A stretch of DNA of 40,802 bases from a virus, in the IMG/VR virus record IMGVR_UViG_3300025154_000210, positions 1 through 40,802 of that record. The stretch is one strand, 5' to 3'. The notes under the pieces were generated by a model, which was given only the letters and a program-made list of their open reading frames with translations, was not told where the DNA came from and made no database searches. Shown in pieces: positions 15,384 through 23,698 of the stretch. A program made the translations under genes and the position numbers. Each line of letters begins with the position of its first letter. Within the stretch, counting starts at the first letter, position 1.

Positions 15384-15725
15384 CTAACCATTAATATCAT
15401 AGTCTACGATTATTCTATCTCCAGGGTCCATAGATTCACCATCAGGACTCCAAATAAATTCTTTTAGGGGTCTGTGCATCGAACAGTGGCAACAATAAGT
15501 GCTACTATAGAAATATGGATCAGTGGCATATGTCTCTGCGATTTTCGTATTAATCGACGTCGCCTTATTACAAGTTAGATGAACATAGCTAGTTCGATAC
15601 GGCTTTACAAATCCCTTATCAATCTCGGTCTGTGATAAAACTAAATATACTTTATTTAGTTCAACTTTGATATCATCAATTCCGCGTCCTAATTCTGGGT
15701 GATTTGGATCTGTTGTAAATCCCAT
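15384..15725 (-). CDS. Conserved phage zinc protein with AETYATDPYFY and YCCHC motifs
   Basis: ATG at 15725 with GGAGAG upstream; 113 residues. HLTCNKATSI, then ETYATDPYFYSSTYCCHC and HRPLKEFIW form a pattern I recall from a widespread family of small phage and prophage proteins. The three or four cysteines (LTC, YCCHC) likely bind one zinc. No biochemical role is known to me. It overlaps the 71-residue gene upstream. Confidence 0.65.
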   Translation of the reverse strand: MGFTTDPNHPELGRGIDDIKVELNKVYLVLSQTEIDKGFVKPYRTSYVHLTCNKATSINTKIAETYATDPYFYSSTYCCHCSMHRPLKEFIWSPDGESMDPGDRIIVDYDING

Positions 15726-15726
15726 C

Positions 15727-15942
15727 TCACACACTCTCCTTATTATTATGATAATTTAGTGCATATTCAAGTTGTTTAATAGAGCAATTTAATAGTCGTA
15801 AGCTTTCTAATGCTTCAGTATACTTCTTCTGTAAAATATAATCATGTGTTATAGATGCTGTTACAAGAACTACATCTCCCATGACATCTCTAATATCTCC
15901 AGCATTTTCTAAGGTAACTTTACTTATATTTATAAATGACAT
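15727..15942 (-). CDS. Unknown 71-residue helical protein
   Basis: ATG at 15942 with AAGGGGGA upstream. The protein is mostly helical (LQKKYTEALESLRLLNCSIKQ). It is directly followed by the conserved zinc protein, with which it is surely cotranscribed. No family recognised. Confidence 0.55.
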   Translation of the reverse strand: MSFINISKVTLENAGDIRDVMGDVVLVTASITHDYILQKKYTEALESLRLLNCSIKQLEYALNYHNNKESV

Positions 15943-15956
15943 TTCGATAATCCCCC

Positions 15957-16100
15957 TTAAAGAATGTCGCTTAATGGCTTACAATTTTTTGGTCGATTTT
16001 GTAACCATATATATGGACACGTATTATTTTTCCATTTACAATTAGTACATTCATGTGGTTTTAATTTATCTATCGGACTATATTTCCAACAATTAGCGAT
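15957..16100 (-). CDS. Cysteine-rich small protein lacking a normal start codon
   Basis: An open frame between stops at 16119 and 15957 encodes a convincing small metal-binding protein: CWKYSPIDKLKPHECTNC, then NNTCPYIW and KNCKPL (six cysteines in about 35 residues). No ATG, GTG or TTG exists at its 5' end. GAGG lies 11 nt before an ATC at 16100, the best guess for a start. It could use a rare start or be a decayed gene. It lies between the radical SAM gene and the 71-residue gene. Confidence 0.4.
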   Translation of the reverse strand: MANCWKYSPIDKLKPHECTNCKWKNNTCPYIWLQNRPKNCKPLSDIL

Positions 16101-16130
16101 ATGATCACTATCCTCTCTTTATTATATCGA

Positions 16131-16883
16131 CTATATTCGTTTACATTTTGAATACCCATCCTTATAACTTTCACATGGAATAATAATCCCATTGGCAAGC
16201 ATAACCAATTTATCTATGCCAGCTGTGCATTTTCCACTAGAGAATGGCAATCCGATTTTTACAACATCATAATATTTTTTAAACAAATAGTTTATTTGTT
16301 CCTTTAAAATTCTGTCATCTAATATAAGATACTGGTTATTAAAACATCGTCCTTGATTTACTAGTTTTAATAATTTTATCTCTTTAATTCCTATACTTAT
16401 TAAATATTGAATAGTATCATCTAATGAATATATATTGACAGTTGTTGGGACTATATGAATTGATACATTCATATTAAATTTTAAAGCAGCATCAATACTG
16501 AGCATAGTCTCTGAATATGAGTTAGTATCTGCCATAAAATTAAATATATTACGCCTGTCGCTATGGACTGGAAAAACAATCGTATTGATTGCATATTTAT
16601 ATGATGATATATTTTCTATCTCAGCTATAGAATAACCATATCCTGATGTATATAAATTTACTTTTATATTTTTACGGTTTAAATATTCTAGTAATTCATA
16701 TACCCTTAGATATAACATAGGTTCTCCTCCGCTAATATTTACATATTCCGGATTATATTTATCTATAGTATCTTTTATTACGCCAATATCCAAAATATCC
16801 ACCCTATTTGGATCGGCATAAGATGAACAATGCAAACATTTATTAAAGCATTTATTTGTCAGTTCGAAAGTTATTTCTTTCAT
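16131..16883 (-). CDS. Radical SAM enzyme
   Basis: ATG at 16883 with AAAGGAT upstream; 250 residues. C12-x3-C16-x2-C19 (CFNKCLHC) binds the [4Fe-4S] cluster that cleaves S-adenosylmethionine, and GGEP at 52-55 is the SAM-binding motif. The rest fits a partial TIM barrel (VNISGGEPML, then NIKVNLYTSG, then NVSIHIVPTT). C-terminal cysteines in GKCTAG and IIPCESY recall a shortened SPASM domain, as in enzymes that modify peptides or RNA. The substrate is unknown. It heads a leftward unit of small cysteine-containing proteins. It is not QueE by its context. Confidence 0.85.
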   Translation of the reverse strand: MKEITFELTNKCFNKCLHCSSYADPNRVDILDIGVIKDTIDKYNPEYVNISGGEPMLYLRVYELLEYLNRKNIKVNLYTSGYGYSIAEIENISSYKYAINTIVFPVHSDRRNIFNFMADTNSYSETMLSIDAALKFNMNVSIHIVPTTVNIYSLDDTIQYLISIGIKEIKLLKLVNQGRCFNNQYLILDDRILKEQINYLFKKYYDVVKIGLPFSSGKCTAGIDKLVMLANGIIIPCESYKDGYSKCKRI

Positions 16884-16917
16884 AGTCAATCATCCTTTCT
16901 TATATAACTATATATAA

Positions 16918-18405
16918 TTAGAAGGCCTCTATTAGTCGTATTAGCTCGTCGGAAATTAATTCTTCTTGTACTTTGATATCAATTTGTAGTAAATCGGGCC
17001 TATTGTGGTCCACGTAGGTGAATGGGGTATTTATGAATACAGAGATATATTTTAGAATTAGGTTTTCTGTTACAGAACTAGAAACATCTTTATATTGTTG
17101 CAACAAATTGATATACCTTGGAGATTGTTTTATTTTTGCAAGCTTTTTATTTCCAATCCTTCTTCCCTTAATTCTCTTTGAGATGTTGCCAGATATCAGT
17201 TCTGGTAACATCTTAAATCCTTTTCTTTTGAGATATGTCTTCATTATGATTAACATTCTATAGAAATCTTTTCTTTTAATAAATTTCATATTCTCCATTC
17301 CCTTAAAGTCCTCGGCAAAGAACTGAAGAATTATACTAGTCTGGAATCCATTAAGTTCTATATTATCTTTATAGAACTCAATATCTTCATCTTTAATTTC
17401 CACATTATATTTAGCTTCTAATCGTTTAATCTTACTTTTACTACCATAGCTAGAGATAATAATATCTCGTTCATCGACTCTGGCAGCATTCATCTCTAAT
17501 TGTTCTAATCCAGACATCTTATTATTGAATCGTTTTGTATTGATATCTATATAATCATGCGTATCCTTTCCTTCGACTAGATACTTTAAAGCTTTTCTAA
17601 TTCCAGCATAATTAAGATTGATCATTATCGCATTAAATGTGTATTTATACATCAAATCTTGAATAACCATTTTGGTTATTCTATTTTTTGCGATCGTTGG
17701 CGTTATTCCTTTATTCTTATTACGTTTCCACATACCAGGATCTCTATAAGTTGATGTATTTATTGCATTATCAACTGTGGCATATATCTTATTATATATA
17801 TTGGTATCTTTTTCAAATATTGGAAATAAATTATAAAAACATGTGTATAGATAATTTTTTAGCGATAAGTGACTAACCATATCATCTCTCACTGAATAGA
17901 AATGTGATATGATTGGAATACAAATTTTGATAGCTGTGCTGATAGACATTAATATTTTGCCATGATCGTTAGTAAATTGCTGTGGATTATCACTATACCT
18001 TTCTTTTTCATTGGATGATTCTAGATTAATCCGATACTGATCTTCTACGAACAATTCTATTTTTTTGATCATAGAAGGACTGAATAGGCGATTTACGATA
18101 TCGTCCAAGAAACTATTGAAAGAATATCTCATATTTGATAAATCACACATCGTTTTTAAGTTAATATAGCATGTTATTAATTCATTATCTTTGTCATAGT
18201 ATTTCATAAAGATATTCAATGTATCACATATAAGAGATGCTTTATTATAGAATGCTGGTCTTGATATATAGAAGATATTTAAATTCTTCTTTTCGATATT
18301 GAATATTTGGTCGAAATCACATATAATGATATCTTTCTTCCCCTTACGAAATATTGTACTTTTTATGTTTAAATACTTTTTTGGCTTATGAACATCTGCT
18401 ATCAT
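16918..18405 (-). CDS. Large conserved jumbo-phage protein, early; function uncertain
   Basis: 495 residues from ATG 18405 with AAAGGAG upstream and an early-type promoter 36-60 nt before it. N-terminal IICDFDQIF, a central GMWKRNKNKGITPT segment and a late ELNGFQTSIILQFF block match a family I recall only as hypothetical protein in large Firmicutes phages. It is mainly helical, with no catalytic motif. In AR9 the promoter-recognition subunit of the non-virion polymerase (gp226) lies close to the chaperonin gene. The similar position and size here make that a possibility worth testing, but not an assignment. Confidence 0.55.
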   Translation of the reverse strand: MIADVHKPKKYLNIKSTIFRKGKKDIIICDFDQIFNIEKKNLNIFYISRPAFYNKASLICDTLNIFMKYYDKDNELITCYINLKTMCDLSNMRYSFNSFLDDIVNRLFSPSMIKKIELFVEDQYRINLESSNEKERYSDNPQQFTNDHGKILMSISTAIKICIPIISHFYSVRDDMVSHLSLKNYLYTCFYNLFPIFEKDTNIYNKIYATVDNAINTSTYRDPGMWKRNKNKGITPTIAKNRITKMVIQDLMYKYTFNAIMINLNYAGIRKALKYLVEGKDTHDYIDINTKRFNNKMSGLEQLEMNAARVDERDIIISSYGSKSKIKRLEAKYNVEIKDEDIEFYKDNIELNGFQTSIILQFFAEDFKGMENMKFIKRKDFYRMLIIMKTYLKRKGFKMLPELISGNISKRIKGRRIGNKKLAKIKQSPRYINLLQQYKDVSSSVTENLILKYISVFINTPFTYVDHNRPDLLQIDIKVQEELISDELIRLIEAF

Positions 18406-18445
18406 TAATTAAATCTTCAACTCCTTTTATAACCAATCCATATTT

Positions 18446-18464
18446 ATATATATAATATATAATT
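18446..18464 (-). promoter_or_regulatory. Early-type promoter, leftward
   Basis: Reverse-strand copy of the AT-rich element (AATTATATATTATATATAT), overlapping the stop of the 18463 gene and driving the 495-residue gene. Confidence 0.65.
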
Positions 18465-19230
18465 ACTTAATTATTTTAGCTTTTTTCACAATTTTAGATT
18501 TTACGGCATTACTCGGAGTCTTCGAACTCTTAGTTGTTTGAGAAAATGCTGTATTATTATCTCTATTATATCTATCTGCGCGTGCTATATTAGAAATAAT
18601 CTTTGCATTTTTCTTCTTTTCCTTCTTTTTTTCTTGGATAGTTTTGATATGTTCTTTTTTGATTAACTCCATTAGTATATCAAAGTTTAATAATTCAGAT
18701 TTAAGCTCTTTTAGATTTAGTTTATCGGATAACTGATTTAATGTAGTTATACTACTATAATTATCTAATATATATAAACATGTATAATATATCGTTTTTT
18801 CAAATCCAACAACGTGATTTGGATTTCTTATCTTAGCCGGTTTATTGATAGCTTCTTTAGGTAATATAGATCTAAGCTCGTCTATTAATAGATTATTCGT
18901 TTTAAAAGTATTTGTATATGTAAATACAAATGATGGAGAATTGCATATGGCTTTTATATTCCAATCTTTAATATTCGTAGTAGAGCTATATGTTCCTTTT
19001 TCAAATCGAATAACTGTGTCATATAATATGCCTTTTTTAGTTTCGGATGGAATCTTAATATAGAGATAATATATATCCCTATATCTATATATCTTAGTCT
19101 CAAATTTTTTATGAAGTTCAAGCAATTTTTCATATCTTGAGTTGTATTCTTCTTTTATATATTTCATATTTAATACAGCTGATCCTTTTCCAGAAGGATT
19201 GGTTAAATACTGATCTAAAGATAGTTCCAT
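18463..19230 (-). CDS. Conserved jumbo-phage protein (255 residues)
   Basis: ATG at 19230 behind AGAGGTG. The start LSLDQYLTNPSGKGSAV and the block YYLYIKIPSETK (about residues 54-65) are patterns I recall from conserved proteins of unknown function in large Firmicutes phages. A lysine-rich helix (EKKKEKKKNAK) and a basic serine/threonine tail close the protein, suggesting nucleic-acid contact or disorder. It lies between the chaperonin terminator and the 495-residue gene. Confidence 0.6.
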   Translation of the reverse strand: MELSLDQYLTNPSGKGSAVLNMKYIKEEYNSRYEKLLELHKKFETKIYRYRDIYYLYIKIPSETKKGILYDTVIRFEKGTYSSTTNIKDWNIKAICNSPSFVFTYTNTFKTNNLLIDELRSILPKEAINKPAKIRNPNHVVGFEKTIYYTCLYILDNYSSITTLNQLSDKLNLKELKSELLNFDILMELIKKEHIKTIQEKKKEKKKNAKIISNIARADRYNRDNNTAFSQTTKSSKTPSNAVKSKIVKKAKIIK

Positions 19231-19260
19231 CGACTAAAACACCTCTTTCATAGTAAAATA

Positions 19261-19295
19261 ATTGTCCATAGCAATAGAAGTATGCTATGGACAAT
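19261..19295 (-). terminator. Intrinsic terminator, leftward
   Basis: A 13-bp stem ATTGTCCATAGCA / TGCTATGGACAAT with a 9-nt loop, then ATTATTTTA on the reverse strand, 12 nt after the chaperonin stop. Confidence 0.8.
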
Positions 19296-19306
19296 TTTAT
19301 ATTAGA

Positions 19307-21031
19307 TCAATCTAATGTTCCTTCAAATTCCAACTGATCAGTTAATATTGTATTAGTTGTAGCTAATAGTAATGCCACATCCAATGATTTTTGAATGATA
19401 TTAATATCTGTTTTTGCTGGATTCAATATTTGATGACCATCACCTCTTAAATCGATTGGGTATAATAGAGGTTTTCCATCGGTTATTAATATTTTATCAT
19501 TCATATCATCATAATTAGTTTCAAAATTTGGTCCCATTATAATTTTCATTATTTCAATATCTTCAATATTTGCACTATTAGAAATCAATTTCTTATATAC
19601 ATCAACATAAGCTTCAAGAATTACCATTTCAAGATGATAATAAATTGAAGGATTTCCTTTATCGATTTCTAGCTGAGAATACATCATCTGAGATAATGTA
19701 TTTGGAACTGTCGTATTACATCCATAAAAATATCCATATGCTAAGGTAGATTGTAATGCTTTTAATCCATCTTCAGCTAATCTATATAAAATACTCTTGC
19801 GTTGTGGAGAATCTCCACCAATGAATAATGTGGTGACCCCATCTTTCAATTTATGATATCTAGTTAATAAGGAATTCTTTTGAATTGTTAGTTTTGACAC
19901 AGTATCTGAATCTAGTTGCCCAGAAGTTAACTGGTTTGATATATCTATCATATCAGTATTTAATCCATCTAGATACTCAATAAATGAATCGGATTGCGTA
20001 AATCCTCCTAGTGTGATTCTATTATTTTTAATAACAACTCTTGAAGCCTCTCCCTTAATTAGCTGATCGATAGAGTCTGTTGATATTTCTGTATTTTCTT
20101 GAAGATATCCACAATTTGTTATATTTAAAATATCATAAAATGTATCTTTATCCATAATAGTATTAGCAGTACTATATGCCACACAGAAATTTTTCAATAA
20201 TTCTGGTTGACTCTTATGAATTCCCTCGATATATCTATAAAAGTTTTCATTAACTCCACTACATATGACAAGCAATGATTTATTATGAACCTTTAGCTTA
20301 TTAACATAGGTTAATATATCATTCATGATATTTACTTTACCATCGATAATTAATATCTCCACATTTTGTAAATTACATTCTACGTCATTTTTATTTCCAA
20401 ATGCTTTATTCATCAATTTTCCATATAGTTCTACGCCTTGAACGGTTTTAAAATAGCTCACATTTGTAGAACTGTAGTCAATCAAAATATTCTTATTTGC
20501 AATATTATCTACATTCTTGTATAAATCAAATAGCGTATCAGTCAAATCTTTATTTGCATCAGTAGAAGTGTGAATTACATCCTTAACTTCTGCATCTTCT
20601 GAAATCTTAAAAGAATATTCAGTTAATCGTTTAATCAATTCGTGTTGGATTTGCTGCATTGCATCATATATTTCGGAATTTGTATATTTATCCCATAACA
20701 CTTCATCATTTCGTAATCTGCTATATACGGCTGCTGCAATTAAAATTGCTGAACTCGTTCCATCCCCAACATCGTTAGCCTGACTAGCTGCTACATTCAT
20801 AAGCATTTGATGGATAGCTCTAGGAATAGTTCCATCCATTTTAATCATCGTTAAATTCTCAAGCCCATCTTTCGATGCTCTAATTTCTGCACCATTTAAG
20901 AAGATATTATGCGTACCACCAGGACCAAATGTGGAACTAATTACGCTAATGATTAATTTTAATGTATGATCTACCGTATTATGAAAAAGATAAGGTTGTG
21001 AGATATTTGAGTGAAAATATTGTCTGTTCAA
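19307..21031 (-). CDS. GroEL-like (Hsp60) chaperonin
   Basis: The start is the TTG at 21031, preceded by AAAGGGG; a longer frame to 21097 overlaps the upstream gene and is rejected. 574 residues, against about 545 for bacterial GroEL. TFGPGG (34-39) and ANDVGDGTSSA (86-95) are the nucleotide-binding signatures of the equatorial domain; the aspartate of GDGT coordinates ATP hydrolysis. The middle is poorly conserved, as expected of a diverged apical domain. No co-chaperonin gene is seen nearby. AR9 and some other jumbo phages carry such single-gene chaperonins. It likely folds large phage proteins. It is in the leftward unit that starts at 23099. Confidence 0.88.
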   Translation of the reverse strand: MNRQYFHSNISQPYLFHNTVDHTLKLIISVISSTFGPGGTHNIFLNGAEIRASKDGLENLTMIKMDGTIPRAIHQMLMNVAASQANDVGDGTSSAILIAAAVYSRLRNDEVLWDKYTNSEIYDAMQQIQHELIKRLTEYSFKISEDAEVKDVIHTSTDANKDLTDTLFDLYKNVDNIANKNILIDYSSTNVSYFKTVQGVELYGKLMNKAFGNKNDVECNLQNVEILIIDGKVNIMNDILTYVNKLKVHNKSLLVICSGVNENFYRYIEGIHKSQPELLKNFCVAYSTANTIMDKDTFYDILNITNCGYLQENTEISTDSIDQLIKGEASRVVIKNNRITLGGFTQSDSFIEYLDGLNTDMIDISNQLTSGQLDSDTVSKLTIQKNSLLTRYHKLKDGVTTLFIGGDSPQRKSILYRLAEDGLKALQSTLAYGYFYGCNTTVPNTLSQMMYSQLEIDKGNPSIYYHLEMVILEAYVDVYKKLISNSANIEDIEIMKIIMGPNFETNYDDMNDKILITDGKPLLYPIDLRGDGHQILNPAKTDINIIQKSLDVALLLATTNTILTDQLEFEGTLD

Positions 21032-21059
21032 TGTAAAAATCCCCTTTATTAATGTATTT

Positions 21060-21710
21060 TTAAAATAGATCCATAAACGCCAAATCGAACATGTCATTTT
21101 CTTTTAACTCGAATATTTCTGGATATAGACTTGTAAATGTGTCATTTTCCCTTTTAAAATTATAACTTAATTTTGATATAATAAATGTCATTCCTTTTAT
21201 ATTGATATCTGCTTTAGTAATTAAATTATATGCCATACCCATATCATGTAAGAATATTGATGTTATTCCATTATCATTAATAAATTTTGCCACTTTATCA
21301 ATATCAAATATATCAAAAAAAGATTGTAAGCAGGCCGTATATACAGCTTCACCATTAAAATATTTTGGTGATGCTATATAAACTTTATTTGTAAATTCTT
21401 GTTTTGATAATATGGTAGCAATTGTAGATATATTTGTCATAGGAGATAGATATGAAATATCATAAAATTTTTTATTAATAACCTGTAAATATTCCTCATT
21501 CGTTATTATTGGGTCTAGCAATTTAGCTGGGCATTTAATGAGTGTGTTTAATACAAGATTTAGTATTTTATGCTGGTCTAGGAGATATAATTCATTATCT
21601 CCCAAACCAGCCGTTTTCATCAACTCAATAAATCCCATACTTTGAAGTAGTATGGTATTATAATTCAAGAAAAGAATATTTTCTTTATCTATATTATATA
21701 TTGAGTTCAT
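21060..21710 (-). CDS. Unknown protein upstream of the chaperonin (216 residues)
   Basis: ATG at 21710 with AAAAGGATG upstream. The fold appears alpha/beta (NKVYIASPKYF, TSIFLHDMGMAYNLI, KGMTFIISKL). A phosphatase- or nucleotide-like Rossmann arrangement is possible but no catalytic motif is intact. It lies 28 nt before the chaperonin start and may be a partner or substrate of it. No family recognised. Confidence 0.6.
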   Translation of the reverse strand: MNSIYNIDKENILFLNYNTILLQSMGFIELMKTAGLGDNELYLLDQHKILNLVLNTLIKCPAKLLDPIITNEEYLQVINKKFYDISYLSPMTNISTIATILSKQEFTNKVYIASPKYFNGEAVYTACLQSFFDIFDIDKVAKFINDNGITSIFLHDMGMAYNLITKADINIKGMTFIISKLSYNFKRENDTFTSLYPEIFELKENDMFDLAFMDLF

Positions 21711-21731
21711 AAATAAAACATCCTTTTTACA

Positions 21732-22196
21732 TTATGATTTCCAACAGTCGTGTTTACTTCCGTCACTAAGACGTTCGAAAAACTGGCTTTGAGATTCTGG
21801 ATTCATATGCAACATGTCCGCTAATCTGAAATATAAAGATGTATACCAATTCGATTTATATTGTATTGGGTGCATATATCCAATAACTTCTATGGCATGT
21901 ATAAAATGCATTAGCCAATGTACTGGATACTGATCTGGTTGTTTTAAGAAGATTGCAATATCTTCTTCAGTTACATCAAACTGGATAAATTTTGGAACAT
22001 AGCCAACTGCGGCACTATTCATGATATCACTTCGTAATGCCCTTACAAATTTCTTAGATATATCTTCCTTGGTTACTCCATCACAACCCCGGATAGCAGA
22101 TATTAAAGTACCTTGCATCCGTAAAGAGCATAAGTCCATAACCCAATCTTGCAACACGCTTTGTTTTTGACCTTTTATAAATCTAGTTTCAGTCAT
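21732..22196 (-). CDS. Conserved phage protein with the KGQ-x-SVL-x-DWVM start
   Basis: ATG at 22196 with GGAGGG upstream; 154 residues. The motif KGQKQSVLQDWVMDL followed by MQGTLISAIRGCDGV is one I recall from small proteins of many phages, usually in replication or packaging neighbourhoods and without known function. The second half is aromatic-rich (PVHWLMHFIHAIEVIGYMHP). It is cotranscribed with the chaperonin. Confidence 0.65.
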   Translation of the reverse strand: MTETRFIKGQKQSVLQDWVMDLCSLRMQGTLISAIRGCDGVTKEDISKKFVRALRSDIMNSAAVGYVPKFIQFDVTEEDIAIFLKQPDQYPVHWLMHFIHAIEVIGYMHPIQYKSNWYTSLYFRLADMLHMNPESQSQFFERLSDGSKHDCWKS

Positions 22197-22235
22197 ACAA
22201 CAACCCTCCAATTATTCTATATAGATACTAGGGAA

Positions 22236-23099
22236 CTAATGCAACATTTGAGATATGATGGTATCAATGTCTGCATCGCTACTATCGACTTCGATTGTTT
22301 GAACTGAATCAGACGATGCAGATCCTCGACTACTTTGATTAGACTCGGATGAACTATTTCCCCAATTAACTCCCGGTTTTGATGGTCGTGAAGGTTTCGA
22401 TAGATCGACACCTAGATTAGTTGCAAGTTCAAAGGCCATTCGTTCCCATTTTTTACGATCAAACCTGGAATCATGTTTCATCGAATGGGTATATCCATTT
22501 GTCATTGCTTTTGCAAAATCATTTAAGGCATCTAAGAAATATTCAAATTCAATAATGTCAGGTTCCATATTGTATTTTCCAGTATCTGGAGAATATCCGG
22601 TGATGACAGTATCGACATTAAATGAGTGGATTAGATATTTGTCGGTTTTCTTGGAATCATCCAACTCTGTATATATAACAACACAAACATCAGTTGGATT
22701 AATACTGTCTTTACAAATATTTGCTGGCATATTATCATCTTTTAATTCTTTTAATTTCTTTTTCAAATCTTTTGCTTGAGCAATTTGGATAAGACCTCTT
22801 TTTAATGGTAATCCAAATTCTTTAAATTCGCCGGTTTCTTCTAGTTGTTTAAGCGCTTTCTTTCCTGCTTTGTAGATAAGTTTACAATCTTTTGGTTGAA
22901 GATATGCTTTAATTCCTTCGGCATAATTAAACGTAGGGTAATCATTCTTAGAATTTCCATCTGGAAGATGAATACCTATAGTGGCCATGGCATTAAAATA
23001 ATTGATAGATAAGGCAGTCATGGTTTGATAATTTCTGCTAACGAAACCGAATGAATTACTATTGACTTGGTTTGATTTTTCATTGTTGAATTGAGGCAT
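22236..23099 (-). CDS. Possible single-strand DNA-binding-like protein with acidic tail
   Basis: ATG at 23099 behind AAAGGAGTG; 287 residues. A folded N-terminal two thirds with many aromatic and basic residues is followed by a serine/asparagine-rich linker (about 240-270) and an acidic tail (DSSDADIDTIISQML). That layout is typical of phage and bacterial SSB proteins, but no OB-fold signature can be confirmed by eye. It begins the chaperonin unit and has an early-type promoter, as would suit a replication protein. Alternative: a structural or recombination-mediator protein. Confidence 0.45.
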   Translation of the reverse strand: MPQFNNEKSNQVNSNSFGFVSRNYQTMTALSINYFNAMATIGIHLPDGNSKNDYPTFNYAEGIKAYLQPKDCKLIYKAGKKALKQLEETGEFKEFGLPLKRGLIQIAQAKDLKKKLKELKDDNMPANICKDSINPTDVCVVIYTELDDSKKTDKYLIHSFNVDTVITGYSPDTGKYNMEPDIIEFEYFLDALNDFAKAMTNGYTHSMKHDSRFDRKKWERMAFELATNLGVDLSKPSRPSKPGVNWGNSSSESNQSSRGSASSDSVQTIEVDSSDADIDTIISQMLH

Positions 23100-23170
23100 A
23101 ATTATAAATCACTCCTTTAAAAGTTTAATCTTGTGTTATTATATAAATTATATTCTACATCACCTACTTT

Positions 23171-23190
23171 CTACATATATAATATATATT
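23171..23190 (-). promoter_or_regulatory. Early-type promoter, leftward
   Basis: Reverse-strand copy of the element, ending in TATATATTATATATGTAG. It drives the SSB-like to chaperonin unit; the leader is about 70 nt. Confidence 0.65.
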
Positions 23191-23200
23191 TTATTATAAA

Positions 23201-23212
23201 AACATACTAATA
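23201..23212 (+). promoter_or_regulatory. Candidate late promoter AACA-N6-TA
   Basis: AACA (23201-23204), TACTAA, TA (23211-23212). It lies 35 nt before the TTG of the holin-like gene and only 10 nt from the divergent early promoter. Confidence 0.45.
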
Positions 23213-23246
23213 AACTTATTTAGCTAAAAAGGAGGAGGTATTTGAT

Positions 23247-23615
23247 TTGGACTCTCAGCTATTTACATGGGAATCTTTGGCCACAATAAGTAGTATTTCA
23301 TTATTAATATATCTCATTGTACAAAATACTAAAAAATTGGTTGATAGATTAAGTATATGTATTCCAACGGATTTCTATACTATTATAATATCATATATTG
23401 TCTTACTATTAGTAAATGGCGCACGTGGAACAGATATGAATGATTGGAAACCTTATGTGCTATGCTTATTTAACTCATTTTTAGTTGCCAGTTTAGCTGG
23501 TCATGTTCATCATAAATCTGTCAATCCTCCAGTATTTTTTAAAAAACCAGATACTAGTTCTGATACTATAATACAAGATAATACAAACCCAGATTCAAAA
23601 ACTGATAAAGTATAA
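23247..23615 (+). CDS. Holin-like membrane protein
   Basis: A TTG start at 23247 behind GGAGGAGG; 122 residues. Three hydrophobic spans are visible: about 10-26 (ESLATISSISLLIYLI), 43-58 (FYTIIISYIVLLLV) and 68-88 (YVLCLFNSFLVASLAGHV). A charged loop after the first (NTKKLVDRL) and a hydrophilic tail complete it. The layout matches a family of phage holin-like proteins that begins with F-T-W-E-x-L-A-T-I. Holins make the membrane lesions that time lysis. The late-type promoter supports it; no endolysin gene is seen beside it. Confidence 0.5.
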   Translation: MDSQLFTWESLATISSISLLIYLIVQNTKKLVDRLSICIPTDFYTIIISYIVLLLVNGARGTDMNDWKPYVLCLFNSFLVASLAGHVHHKSVNPPVFFKKPDTSSDTIIQDNTNPDSKTDKV

Positions 23616-23634
23616 CTCATATGAGTTATACTTT
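23607..23634 (+). terminator. Intrinsic terminator
   Basis: A 14-bp palindrome AAAGTATAACTCAT / ATGAGTTATACTTT spanning the stop codon of the holin-like gene, then ATTTTCTATTTT. Confidence 0.8.
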
Positions 23635-23698
23635 ATTTTCTATTTTATTTATACCATAATAATAAGTATATTATTAATATGTAAAGGTAGGAACATAG

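Noticed and set aside
16131-16883. Radical SAM gene considered as QueE of a deazaguanine DNA-modification pathway
   Set aside because: No QueC, QueD or transglycosylase-like gene is nearby, and the C-terminal cysteines suggest a SPASM-like end instead.
17018-17263. Forward-strand frames inside the 495-residue and neighbouring leftward genes
   Set aside because: Antisense to strong coding sequence, with no start signals.
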